Notes: a model not told the origin generated them from the letters alone. 30,000 nucleotides of DNA from Chondrilla cf. caribensis (GCA_964020155.1 OZ026556.1:1020001-1050000); one strand, 5' to 3'; counted from the stretch's first letter, positions 9,680-20,917 are shown. Numbers and translations: made by a program.

Positions 9680-10554
9680 TTAGAGAGGTGTTTCAAAATA
9701 AGTACAATAATTAGCAACTCCTCCCACATTCGGACTTGGTGACTGTGTTTCACGATCCTTCTCTTCCGGGACACTGTCTCCACAGCAGGGGAACATGCGT
9801 GCTCTGTCTTTGGCATAGATCACTTCTCCAATGACGTAGGGGAGAATGGCAACCATCAGCACAACAGCCAACACAATGAGATTAACATGCACAGGCATAA
9901 CACTAGCAAGAAAAAAATTCAACAACCCTCCAGTACAGTATGTGACTTTAAAAATACTAAAAGCAACTTTTCGGCTCTCTTCATCGGCCACAACGCCCAC
10001 GTAGGCTGGAAAGATAGAACAGAATATACACGCATGCAAACATGTTCACGTACATCCATGTAGAGAACAAGCAATCTGTGAGTTCAATGGAATTCTGGTC
10101 TGTTCCACAGCCAACATACATAAGAACACAAGTGAATGTGAGAAAATGTTTTTCGACACAAAGTATTCGTATGACATACGATAATGATAATGTTTTAAAA
10201 ATCACACAGAATGTGATAGAAAATATGGTACACAGGTAATCACCGTGGCAACTAAGGGCGTGTAGTCCTCTAATTGGCTAATATCACATTACAATACAAC
10301 AAAATGCACACATACACACAGCATATTATATCATCCTACATTATCGGGTTACATAGATAACTCAATATGATGCACACAATAGGATACTACTTGATGAATG
10401 CATAGTAATGCTATTGCTGGAAATGCACTCACAAACCAATATCTAAATGCACACCCTAAGCCATACACACGTACACACATATATACATACATGTGTACAT
10501 ACATATACTAAGCACACACATACACCCTCACACCATTCACACTCTCACACCTTC

Positions 10555-10585
<31 letters not shown>

Positions 10586-10616
10586 TGCACATATACAAGT
10601 ATATGTGCATGTACAC

Positions 10617-10653
<37 letters not shown>

Positions 10654-12166
10654 ACACAACACACACATGCACGCACGCACACACGCACGCGCACACACAT
10701 CAAGTTTAAATTCTCTACAAGTAATAATGGAGTTGGGATGTACAACCATTGCTGGGAATGTTCTCACTTGAAGGCAAAATTTGCCAATTTCCATCTATGT
10801 ACCCCCACAAAAATGTCACTGTGAATACCATCAAGTAGCTTGCTTCGCGTTCCCACACAAACATGAACACCATCAAGCCGATTTGAACACAGAAGCTGAC
10901 TATAGCCACTGCCGTCCAAGATGTGTACGTGGAAGTGCGACCGTTCACAAAACTTGCAAGGGAACTGCTAACTGACCACACCATTACAACAGGCCCCACG
11001 AGTCCAACTCCAAGACACTCTGAGACAAAATGCTAAAAGAACAAAATACAGAGAAATGTGAAGGATATATCAACTCACATGCAATCTGGGTGGAATACAT
11101 TATTACCTCAATGACTATATAAAATGCTAATAAACAAAAAACTTATAATTATAGTTATTGTGATAATAGCATTATGATATGGAATCACACACAAACACAG
11201 GATAAATACACCCACCCACACATATCTGGCTTGTAAGTACATTCAATTATGACTAACATCACGCACCTTGGTAAATGTTGCGAAGAAAAATCCTTTATCT
11301 AATCCATAGTAAAAGGATAGAGTTAGCATTAATGAATATTTTGGTACGGTGAAGGCCTTAAACGTATTCACCAGTAAAGGCTTGATGGAACACAGTGTAG
11401 CTTTACATACAGAGACATTACAGACTGTACGTTTTGGATCTTTGTTAGGCAAGCAAAACAGAGTAACAACTCCAACTATTGCACACGCAGTCGATATACT
11501 GAAAAAGCCATAATAAGCCCATGAAGAAACAGTTGTGTAGTGCGTGTTTCTTGTGCAGACCTCATTCACGCTACTGTTGATCAGGTTACTTGCGTTCAAG
11601 ATAGTCCTATCGAGTATGAGTTGATCGGAAAGGAAGAACGCGGCTGCAAGAGCATTCCCAGCAAATCCTGCAAAGTGGTAAACACCATACAATCCTCCAT
11701 GAAACATGCTCACGTAGTGAGTTAGCGGATGCTTCTTCTGCTGTTGGTACAGCTCCTGAGCAGCTTCAGTGAGGTAGGTCAGTGCTGCTGTCCAGAAGAA
11801 TAGGCCGGAAGATAGTCCCACCGCAGTTGCACTTAGGGGAATGGTATACCATGATGGGTAGAAATAGGTTGCATAGTAAACTCCGTATACGGATATATGT
11901 ATGATCAAGCAGCATTTAACACCGAATATAGAGACGGCTACTGGCCCAACGATTTGTGCGAGGCCGCTTAAAGTCCACAACATTCCGGCTGTGACATATC
12001 CCAAATCGGCGTTGAAAGACGTGAGTAATCCCAAAATTGGAAAGTAGCCAAGGTATCCTAAGAAAATAGCCGTATAGACTTGTGCCACTCGACAATAGAC
12101 TGAATAACGACATCCTCTTCTATCTCGAGACTTCACCGAAATCTCCGTCTGGGAAGTGTCCTCCAT
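9680..12166 (-). CDS. UNC93-like multi-pass membrane protein, gene B (496 aa)
   Basis: Same family as gene A; transport or channel-regulating role unknown. Exons on minus: 12166-11267 (ATG in MEDTSQTE), 11032-10768, 10005-9680; 900+265+326 nt, phases 0 and 1. The N-tail is short (~25 aa). Family signatures: FYPSWYTIPLSATAVGLSSG, YVSMFHGGLYG, a glycosylatable loop (NASNLINSS) with Cys in EVCTRNT, GLDKGFFFATFTK just before intron 1, HFVSECLGVGLVG at the start of exon 2, and WEREASYLMVF with WGYIDGNWQILPS at its end. The last exon opens TYVGVVADEESRK and ends with an acidic/Ser-Pro tail (CCGDSVPEEKDRE, ending ETPL). Differences from gene C cluster just after the start (EISVKS against ENAPDS) plus scattered substitutions. 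Its 5' flank is unrelated to that of gene C. Confidence 0.92.
10457..10700. repeat. (CA)n microsatellite in intron 2 of gene B
   Basis: CA-rich sequence includes a purer CA core from about 10553 and ends at CGCACGCGCACACACA. It reads (GT)n on the gene B sense strand. The allele in gene C is roughly three times longer. Confidence 0.95.
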
Positions 12167-12184
12167 TGTTGAGCAATGAATATA

Positions 12185-12308
12185 GGTATTATTATAATTT
12201 ATATTGCGCGAAAAAAGATGGCCGATTTCGAACACCGACAATTGGAAATTGGGCTAGAATTCGTGCGCTGAAGCTCCGCCGAACGTAATAACCCCAGCGA
12301 AGGTTCGT
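12185..12308 (-). repeat. Dispersed repeat copy upstream of gene B (possible promoter)
   Basis: Read on minus it begins AACCTTCGCTGGGGTTATTA, passes GAATTCTAGCCCAATTTC and AAATCGGCCATCTTTTTTCG, and ends GCGCAATATAAATTATAAT. It aligns with 27751-27872 (+) and more loosely with 26981-27085 and 29923-30000. It ends ~20 nt before the gene B ATG and occupies most of the spacer between genes C and B, so gene B's core promoter must overlap or adjoin it. The GGCCATCTTTT core is YY1-like. Confidence 0.75.
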
Positions 12309-12390
12309 TTGAACCGAAAAAGACGCCCCCATTTGTAGGTAATGATTTGACAAATTCCCAAAGTTGCAACAAAAAAATTGATAATAATAT

Positions 12391-13335
12391 TTACAGAGGT
12401 GTTTCAAAATAAGTACTATAATTAGCAACTCCTCCCACATTCGGACTTGGTGACTGTGTTTCACGATCCTTCTCTTCCGGGACACTGTCTCCACAGCAGG
12501 GGAACATGCGTGCTCTGTCTTTGGCATAGATCACTTCTCCAATGACGTAGGGGAGAATGGCAACCATCAGCACAACAGCCAACACAATGAGATTAACATG
12601 CACAGGCATAACACTAGCAAGAAAAAAATTCAACAACCCTCCAGTACTGTATGTGACTTTTAAAATACTAAAAGCAACTTTTCGGCTCTCTTCATCGGCC
12701 ACAACGCCCACGTAGGCTGGAAAGATAGAACAGAATATACACGCATGCAAACATGTTCACATACATCCATGTAGAGAACATGCAATCTGTGAGTTCAATG
12801 GAGTTCTGGTCTGTTCCACAGCCAACATACATAAGAACACAAGTGAATGTGAGAAAACGTTTTTCGACACAAAGTATTCGTATGACATACGATAATGATA
12901 ATGTTTTAAAAATCACACAAAATGTGATATAAATATCCTGTACACAGAAAATATGGTACACAGGTCATCACTGTGGCAACTGGGGGGGGGGGGGGGGGTA
13001 GTTGGTAGTAGATTGGCTAATATCACATTACAATACAACAAAATGCACACATACACACAGCATATTATATCATCCTACATTATCGGGTTACATAGATAAC
13101 TCAATATGATGCACACAATAGGATACTACTTGATGAATGCATAGTAATGCTATTGCTGGAAATGCACCCACAGACCAATATCTAAATGCACACCCTAAGC
13201 CATACACATGTACGTACACACATGTAGACAAATATCCATACGTACACACACATACACACATATACACATACATGTACAAAGACACACACTACAAACACGT
13301 GCACACATATACACATACATGTGTACATACACACA

Positions 13336-13391
<56 letters not shown>

Positions 13392-13572
13392 CAAAACAAC
13401 ACACACACATACAAAGACATGCACCCTCTCTCACACATACACACGTACACACACACACAACACACACACACACAACACACACACACGCACGCACGCACAC
13501 ACACATACACACACAAATAAACATGTACACATACACACAACACAACACACAAATGCATCACATATACACACA

Positions 13573-13622
<50 letters not shown>

Positions 13623-13677
13623 AACATGTACACATACACAGAACACAACACACATACGCAACACATATGCACACACA

Positions 13678-13717
<40 letters not shown>

Positions 13718-13789
13718 CACACAACACACCCACACCCACACTCACACACACACACAACACACACACCCACACCCACACCCACACCCACC

Positions 13790-13823
<34 letters not shown>

Positions 13824-15334
13824 ACAACACTACACACATACATACAAACACATGCGCCCTCACACCCTCACACACAAACACGCGCGCGCACGCACGTACA
13901 CACACACATACAGAAAGTTTAAATTCTCTACAAGTAATAATGGAGTTGGGATGTACAACCATTGCTGGGAATGTTCTCACTTGAAGGCAAAATTTGCCAA
14001 TTTCCATCTATGTACCCCCACAAAAATGTCACTGTGAATACCATCAAGTAGCTTGCTTCGCGTTCCCACACAAACATGAATGCCATCAAGCCGATTTGAA
14101 CACAGAAGCTGACTATAGCCACTGCCGTCCGAGATGTGTATGTGGAAGTGCGACCGTTCACAAAACTTGCAAGGGAGCTGCTAACTGACCACACCATAAC
14201 AACAGGCCCCACGAGTCCAACTCCAAGACACTCTGAAACGAAATGCTAAAAGAACAAACAACAGAGAAATGTGAAGGATATATTTCAACTCACAATCTGG
14301 GTGGAATACATCAATATGCTAATAAACTAAACCTTATATTAATTTTATAGTTACTGTGTTCATAGCATATGGAATCACACACAAAAACAGGATAAACACC
14401 CACACCCACATGGATTATGACTAACATCACGCACCTTGGTAAATGTTGCGAAGAAAAATCCTTTATCTAATCCATAGTAAAAGGATAGAGTTAGCATTAA
14501 TGAATATTTTGGTACAATGAAGGCCTTAAACGTATTCACCAGTAAAGGCTTAATGGAACACAGTGTAGCTTTACATACAGAGACATTACAGACTGTACGT
14601 TTTGGATCTTTGTTAGGCAAGCAAAACAGAGTAACAACTCCAACTATTGCACACGCAGTCGATATGCTGAAAAAGCCATAATAAGCCCATGAAGAAACAG
14701 TTGTGTAGAGCGTGTTTCTCGTGCAGACCTCATTCACGCTACTGTTGGTCAGGTTGCTTGAGTTCAAGATAGTGCTGTCAAGTATGAGTTGATCGGAAAG
14801 GAAGAACGCGGCAGCAAGAGCATTCCCAGCAAATCCTGCAAAGTGGAAAACACCATACAATCCTCCGTGAAACATGCTCACGTAGTGAGTTAGCGGATGC
14901 TTTTTCTGCTGTTGGTACAGCTCCTGAGCAGCTTCAGTGAGGTAGGTCAGTGCTGCTGTCCAGAAGAACAGGCCGGAAGATAGTCCCACTGCAGTTGCAC
15001 TTAGGGGAATGGTATACCATGATGGGTAGAAATAGGTTGCGTAGTAAACTCCGTACACGGAGAAATGTATGATCAAGCCGCGTTTAACACCGAATATAGA
15101 GACGGTTACTGGCCCAACGATCTGTGCGAGGCCGCTTAAAGTCCACAACATTCCGGCTGTGACATATCCCAAATCGGCGTTGAAAGACGTGAGTAATCCC
15201 AAAATTGGAAAGTAGCCGAGGTATCCTAAGAAAATAGCCGTATAGACTTGTGCCACTCGACAATAGACTGAATAACGACATCCTCTTCTATCTCGAGAAT
15301 CCGGCGCATTCTCCGTCTGGGAAGTGTCCTCCAT
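12391..15334 (-). CDS. UNC93-like multi-pass membrane protein, gene C (496 aa)
   Basis: Tandem paralogue of gene B with the same exon lengths: 15334-14435, 14245-13981, 12716-12391 on minus (900+265+326 nt). The start is MEDTSQTENAPDS. Signatures match gene B: FYPSWYTIPLSATAVG, YVSMFHGGLYGVFHFAGF, loop NSSNLTNSS with EVCTRNT, GLDKGFFFATFTK, WEREASYLMVF, TYVGVVADEESRK. Only a few percent of residues differ from B, mostly conservative. A reading frame running past the exon 1 donor (VRDVSHN...) is intron, because the donor GTGCGT at 14434-14429 is shared with B. It is divergent from gene D with a ~1.6-kb gap. Both copies look intact. Confidence 0.92.
12982..12998. repeat. G17 homopolymer in intron 2 of gene C
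   Basis: Seventeen consecutive G on plus (C on the gene C sense strand). The corresponding position in gene B reads CAACTAAGGGCGTGTAG, so this is a local change since the duplication or an assembly-sensitive tract. Confidence 0.9.
13196..13912. repeat. Expanded compound (CA)n array in intron 2 of gene C
   Basis: About 700 bp of CA repeat with CACC, CGCA and ACAAACA interruptions. It contains internal duplications of a word like ACAAACATGTACACATACAC (near 13515 and 13620). Histidine/threonine-rich and cysteine/valine-rich frames on either strand are artefacts. Confidence 0.96.
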
Positions 15335-15337
15335 TGT

Positions 15338-15825
15338 GCCAGTCGTTCTGTCCCTTCGACTATATCCAATGGAAACTGAATATCAGACTATTCACGTCGA
15401 GTTCTCCACACGGAAACTTCCAAATACCTTTTCACAAGGGTCTTCCTTCGAGGAATTCTGTCAGTGGTCTATGGTGGTACGGAGGAGGGGGTATCACGTG
15501 CAGGTCACAGAAGGTCTTTCTACGTATACAATGACACGTGCGCTTAGCTTGTACAGTATTATGGCATAGATCCTTGAAGGTACATAAATCGAGGTATAAT
15601 CAGGTTAGTAGGCTGTCTCACCAAACTAAAATCCCCCCCCTAGTACTATAATATAGTGTCCAAATGAAACATAATAACACAAATGCTCGTGCATGGACAC
15701 CCTCCCGGATGTGCTACAGACCAGAGAGACTATTTTCAATTTTATCACTGGTCTCCCATGGCTCTGTAGTGCCCATGTGAAACATCATGGCTCAAACACT
15801 GATGTATGTACACCATCCTGAAAGT
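15338..15825. other. 5' flank of gene C, no gene recognised
   Basis: A short plus-strand open frame (ATG near 15372 to about 15569) encodes an unremarkable basic peptide with no family match. It overlaps the expected promoter region of gene C. A C8 run occurs at about 15632. No TATA box or GCCATCTT word was clear. Confidence 0.4.
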
Positions 15826-15925
15826 ACATTCAAAGGTGCACGTGGTTATTAATATAATATGATATTCAATAAGTGATTCAACCCCCTATGGGAGAGAATA
15901 TGGAAGGACATGCTAAGCACCTTCT
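15826..15925 (+). repeat. Diverged outlying copy of the 23.4-25.7 kb satellite unit (direct)
   Basis: The order of words follows the satellite unit: ACATTCAAAGGTGC, then CCTATGGGAGAGAATATGG, then ATGCTAAGCACCTT. About 30 nt of extra sequence follows the first word. Confidence 0.55.
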
Positions 15926-16004
15926 GACATAGGTAATATAGCAAAGGGATTGTGGCAAGCTGATACTTGTTTTTAACCTTCATAATAAAGATAGAGTGTT
16001 TCAA

Positions 16005-16150
16005 AAATTTGTCCCAGCCATAGCTAGATCTGGACCAAATATAAACTTGACATACTCCCCTCTGCCATGAGCCATATACACTGAAAGGTGTTCAGTGTTT
16101 TCTCCCTATCCACTCCCATACATTGAAAATATTCAGCACCTCTGAATGTA
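16005..16150 (-). repeat. Diverged outlying copy of the satellite unit (inverted)
   Basis: Read on minus, this runs CATTCAGAGGTGCTGAATAT, TTTCAATGTATGGGAG, GAGAAAACACTGAACACCTT, GCTCATGGCAGAGGGG, GTCAAGTTTATATTT, TAGCTATGGCTGGG. These are the same words in the same order as the 187-bp unit of the array, ~7 kb away, at clearly lower identity. Confidence 0.7.
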
Positions 16151-16401
16151 ATTAGGGTCACAGGCCACATTTGAAGATGACTGAGGAGTGTGATGTATTG
16201 AGTTTAACTTGAACAATAAATAAACACCGTACCCGATTGGTATTGTTATATATAATATGTTCATGATTTTCAAGATTGCATTTGAGCAGTGTGTCTGTTT
16301 TAATGTGTAGCTCTCTATAGAATTGTCGATAATCGGGGAATAACCAAGTTAGACAAACCTGATATATGAAAGGGAGGGTTTTAAAATTTTGTTCCATACC
16401 C

Positions 16402-16449
16402 AAGTTAGGTCTAATCTGACGTAGCCGCTACGCCAGACTAAGTTAGGTC
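16402..16449. repeat. 28-bp near-palindrome flanked by a 10-bp direct repeat
   Basis: AAGTTAGGTC at 16402-16411 is repeated at 16440-16449. Between them, TAATCTGACGTAGC meets CGCTACGCCAGACT head to head. It looks like a very small or collapsed transposon with a target-site duplication. The arm TAGTCTGGCGTAGC also occurs near 5574. Confidence 0.7.
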
Positions 16450-16676
16450 ATCTATTATTATCATTACAAAGAAATTGTCACGATTTCGCGCTCAATCTTT
16501 TCGCGATTTATGTAGAAGCACAGATACTATTAATACAATCACACACTAGATAGTAGAACATAATATAATAATAATATTTAATATTTATTTCGCGATTTAT
16601 GTTGATATTTCGCGTTTGTGTTTTAACATTTTTTCGCAAACTAGTCTAACCATAGACACTCTAAACTACGTAACCG

Positions 16677-16767
16677 GTCTAACTAGCTAGACCGTCCCCA
16701 AGGAAAAGGGAAGGGGCTTCTCTTTTCCGCCCTTCGGCGTCTCTTAGGACGGTGTAGCTAGTTAGAC
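16677..16767. repeat. 91-bp foldback element with 21-bp arms
   Basis: The arms 16677-16697 and 16747-16767 are inverted copies with one mismatch (GTCTAACTAGCTAGACC type). The interior also folds: GGAAAAGGGAAG opposite CTTCTCTTTTCC. The whole element could form one long hairpin. It lies ~155 bp upstream of the gene D start codon. The word GCAAACTAGTCT just left of it (near 16636) also occurs near 5567. Confidence 0.75.
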
Positions 16768-16922
16768 TATTCGCAAACAAGCGCCGCGAGCGGAACACTA
16801 TTGTTACATCATATTAGCATCTCTGGTATTAGTAATCTGAATCATAGATACTCGACTATCTATGTTCGAATGCGACACTTTGATAGAATCAAGAATTGGC
16901 TGGGGTATTCCAAGTTTCAAAT

Positions 16923-19237
16923 ATGCCCGTTTCAGAAGAAACCGGTGAAGTTTTACGTTTGTCCCCCAAAAGGGCATATTTCCAAGTGATCTTAATCTTC
17001 TTTTGCGTTGCCTTGGTTAACACGACGAACTACACCATCGTTGGTCTACAAACATCGTTATACGAATTACTAGGAGCTGTATCTCTTGGTGTGGCCTTTC
17101 TGTCATGGACCATCATTAGCCCATTTGCCTCCATTCTGATAACGTTCTTTGGACTGAAGATTACTTTCATACTCAGCATTATTGTCATGACGTCTTACGC
17201 GGCTGCAAATTTCTACCCATCGTGGTACACTTTGTTACCGGGGAATATACTATTTGGGACTTCTAGTGGAATTATGCTACCTGTGACTTCCGTCTACATG
17301 AACGTAATTGCAGCAGGTCTGGCACAGTATCGCGAGAAAGATGCCAAGGATTACATCAGCAGGTTACAAGGTGTGCCAGTAGCTGCATGTTACGCAGCTT
17401 GTGTCATTGGCAATGTCGTATCTACATCCATTCTCTCCTTCCAAGAGACGAAAGATGAATATTTTAATGGAACGAACACAACTTTTGTAAATGTGTCAAC
17501 AAACGAGTCACACATCAGTGCTTGCGAGAGGGAATTGGGAGCTGTCAATCTTCTTCCATGGCAATATCCTTCACTTGTGTCCTTCTGTGTCATTTTGTGC
17601 ATCGTGTCTATTTCACTGTCATTTGGCATTATTAGTGTCCCAGGAAGAGGACCTGTGTGTAGGTCACAGATCTCAGTAACGAGACAAGCCAAGATGTCTT
17701 TGATTGCCATTGCTAAAGCATGCATAAAGGTAAAATATTTTCTCGTTTTTCCTATGAAAATTCTGGACGGTATGGGAGTCGGTTTCTTCTTTGGTGTTTT
17801 CACACTGGTGAGTCATATTGTGTGGTCCTTCAAGCTTGTGTGATGTTATATGTGTTATGTACATGTATGAGTGGATACCATTGGGTATGCAGTGCATGTT
17901 TCTCATTATGCGCTACTTGTGAACACTATGTCTTAAGACATTAAATTGTTTTGTAGTGTGTGGTATTGAACGATGGATTGCTTTCGATTTTTGATGATAG
18001 TTGAGGTTCAGTCTGCACACGATAATTTGATTTACAGGTGCATTAGGTAAAACATGGATTCGTGACAGATTTGTATATGACGTTGTGTGCGTACTTTCAT
18101 GTTGGGACATGTACGTTAGATTCTGTGTACTGCATATGGTATATGTTTACTAGCTGAATTGTCCACCACTTGGGCAGGTGACCCAGTGTGAAATTGCATG
18201 CTGGAATAGTTATTAAAACGTGAACTAACATGATTGTGTTCGGTTTCCTGGTGACTTCCCCACAGATGCATGCATGTTGACTACATCATACAGAAGCAAT
18301 ATATTAAGAAGAAATCTGCACATTGAAATAAACTGGTGTGATTCAGTAGGTCCCACGTCATCTTGTGCTTACTATATGCTTTACACATGCAGCATTTCAT
18401 CACCAGATGCCTGAACTTGAGTATTGTTGGTATATGTGTGTTATTTTGGTCCTTGAGTCTGGCTCTGGCCGGTGCTGTGGTGGGAAGATTGTCTTTATTC
18501 ACCTCCCGAACACTTCTTGGTGTGCTAATGGCATTGTGCCAACTGGTGATGCTACTATTCATGTTATTGTGGACGAGAGAACCAAGTTATGCAGCAGTCT
18601 TTTTAATATCATCAGGTCTTGGGCTGTGGGTCGGTGTTTGGTCTACTCTTGTATCCAGTAAGTAATATACTCTAGCTGTGTGTGTGTTTAAAATGACTGT
18701 GTACATCCAACTACAGACTCATGCAAGGGTGTTGTTAGACCTTGCTGTCTACGCACAGTGCAATAAACAATTCACCACACACCTTTAATGTATGGCTTTA
18801 TCCTCAGATTGATACTGTTATTGGCTAATTTTTATTAATTTCCATTTTTATACCCTAATGAGTATTACTATTTCCTCTGTCCAGTCTACTTAGGCATAGT
18901 GGGAAAAGAAGAAAGAGAGCCAGTGTTTAGTCTATACTGGACCTTTCATGGACTTGGTGACACCATAATCTTCTTCATATCATCTTCAGTTAGTCTTGAG
19001 GCTCATCTGGCCATCCTGATGTCTCTCCTCCCTGTTTGTTTCTGTGGCTACATCATTGCCGAGATGGTGTATGGGGAGCATAGGGAGAGGAGGAACAAAC
19101 TAAAGGACCTACTGAGGGTGAAACGTCGCAATGCCCAAGGACCAGTGGAGACTACAGCATCCGTTAATATGGTGGCAGTTGAATTGAACGAGACAAGCAA
19201 TAATTCTCAATTAACGATCAGTCTGTCTAGTATATAA
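16923..19237 (+). CDS. UNC93-like multi-pass membrane protein, gene D (500 aa)
   Basis: Family as for gene A. Exons 16923-17807, 18393-18657, 18885-19237 (885+265+353 nt, phases 0 and 1). I chose ATG 16923 (MPVSEETGEVL) because the longer frame upstream lacks an ATG. Signatures: FYPSWYTLLPGNILFGTSSG; a loop with at least three sequons (NGTNTT, NVSTNES) and Cys in ISACEREL; KILDGMGVGFFFGVFTL before intron 1; exon 2 starting HFITRCLNLSIVG with REPSYAAVF; exon 3 starting IYLGIVGKEEREPVFSLYW, close in pattern to gene A. The C-tail is basic then Asn/Ser-rich (VKRRNAQ, NETSNNS). Gene D is head-to-head with gene C and head-to-tail with gene E. AATAAA at 19460 is a plausible poly(A) signal. Confidence 0.9.
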
Positions 19238-19459
19238 GGGGTAGCTACAGGAAAGACTATTTAAAACTAATATTGAACTGTTGGACAATGTGTGTACATG
19301 TTATGCAAAAATCCCATACATTTTTTTTCTTTCATATACAGTACAGCTCTTGTATATTATGTTGTTGACATCACAGACACTCTATACTGCTGGTTGCATA
19401 GTATGGAGTATCTATATATGATATGATATATATCATATAATTACATCAAAAAAATTAAT

Positions 19460-19465
19460 AATAAA
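19460..19465 (+). promoter_or_regulatory. Candidate poly(A) signal for gene D
   Basis: AATAAA lies 223 nt downstream of the gene D stop, in an AT-rich 3' flank and before the GC-richer gene E upstream region. Confidence 0.5.
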
Positions 19466-19614
19466 CTGTATACAGTTACTGTTTATATGCGAACGTAATA
19501 CGGTAGTTTACTAACTAAGGAAAAATTCTGAGAAAGCGGTGCCGCCTCGGGGGTGTTACCAATTATAAATTTTGTACCCGTGGGTTGCAAGAGAGGAGCC
19601 AATAATGTTGTGAC

Positions 19615-19623
19615 GCCATTTTC
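19615..19623 (+). promoter_or_regulatory. GCCATTTTC motif upstream of gene E (YY1-like)
   Basis: This GCCATTTT word lies ~180 nt before the gene E ATG, in a locally GC-richer stretch (CTCCGCCTCCACCCTCGG follows). It is comparable with the motifs upstream of genes A and B. Weak evidence by itself. Confidence 0.25.
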
Positions 19624-19797
19624 ACTTAAATTGACTCCGCCTCCACCCTCGGGCCTCGAGGCCTGTTGGAAATTACATTCTGATGCGACGCCAAGCACCC
19701 TTTCCGGTCCGATGATTGTTCTGGAGCTATATACGACTTAGCAAAACTTGTATGAAGGTTATTTCAGTATTAACACGGAACTCCTGGTTGAATTTGA

Positions 19798-20806
19798 ATG
19801 GCGGAAATGGCAGAAATGGACGGAGATTTATCGAAAGCAATCCCCAGCCCCTTGCCTTCAAACTCCACAGAATCTCCGAAGGGACTAACATACAAGAAGG
19901 CGTATATTCAAGTCTTTCTACTGTGTAGTAGCTTCAGTTTAGCGGGGCTGCCCTATTTCACATTGGCAGGTGTACAGACGTCTCTGTTCGTAGAAATTGG
20001 GTCAGTTGGTTTGGCCATAACCTGGTTATCAATGATCTTCACTACGGTTATCGTTCCCGTCTTATTTGGCACTTTTGGATTGAAATTCTCGTACGTGGTT
20101 AGTGTCGTTGCCTTTTGCACGTATCCCGCGACAAATTTCTACGCCAGTTGGTACACGATAATCCCCGGGTTCCTCATCATGGGACTGGCTGCAGGTCCAT
20201 TTTTCGCCGGTGCTTCCACCTACCTGACCGTCATTGTTGACAGACTAGTTCTCAAGTATGGCGACACGGCTAAGAAGTACCATGGGATATTCCACGGCTT
20301 TGGAATGATGTCCTTGTATGGTGGAGCAATGTTTGGCTCTGGTTTGCTGTCTGCCTTACTCTATGATGACTTTAACAACCCTGGTTTGAGTAATACCTCA
20401 ACATCCAACATATCGTTCTACGGAAACCAATCCCATCCTGTGAATTCATCAGACTCTGGTGTATGTTTGAAGGATGTCGGAATTGACACAGTTTCTGTAC
20501 TGTATTATTACCTGATAGGAGTGTGCCTGTTCTTGAATTTATTAGCCGCAGTATTGGCTTTCTTTATGTTCAATCCGAGCCGGACTCCTTTTGCTTGTTC
20601 AAAAGTTGCTCACAAGATGTGTGATTCTGTCAAGCAAATGTTCCTCATGTTTAAACAAGTGAGGTACCTGCTCCCACTGTTAATCGTATTTTACACTGGG
20701 ATGGATCAAGGGTACTACTTTGGATTGTTTTCCCTTGTGAGTAAATGCATTGCATACACATATTATATATGTTTGCTACAACCCTTGTACACACACATTT
20801 GCACAT

Positions 20807-20855
<49 letters not shown>

Positions 20856-20870
20856 CACACAAGCACACGC

Positions 20871-20917
<47 letters not shown>

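Larger units (their letters stand above)
9634..12169 (-). repeat. Tandem duplication unit 1 (gene B)
   Basis: This ~2.5-kb block is near-identical to 12350-15337, introns included. Shared sequence starts at ACAAATTCCCAAAG (9634 and 12350). It ends at CATTGT just above the start codon (12169 and 15337). Confidence 0.93.
12350..15337 (-). repeat. Tandem duplication unit 2 (gene C)
   Basis: This ~3.0-kb counterpart of 9634-12169 is longer almost entirely because of CA expansion in intron 2. A G17 run at 12982-12998 also replaces ordinary sequence present in unit 1. Confidence 0.93.

Noticed and set aside
12166..12241. Longer N-terminus for gene B starting at 12241
   Set aside because: The upstream codon is TTG, not ATG, and lies within the dispersed repeat; MEDTSQTE is shared with gene C.
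12192..12527. Extended minus frame from the gene C tail region into the spacer
   Set aside because: It is an out-of-frame reading of gene C exon 3 plus the dispersed repeat; the same shadow occurs at gene B (9607-9816).
15324..15569. Plus-strand 81-codon frame between genes C and D
   Set aside because: No family match, it overlaps the antisense of the gene C start region, and no splice or expression support is visible.
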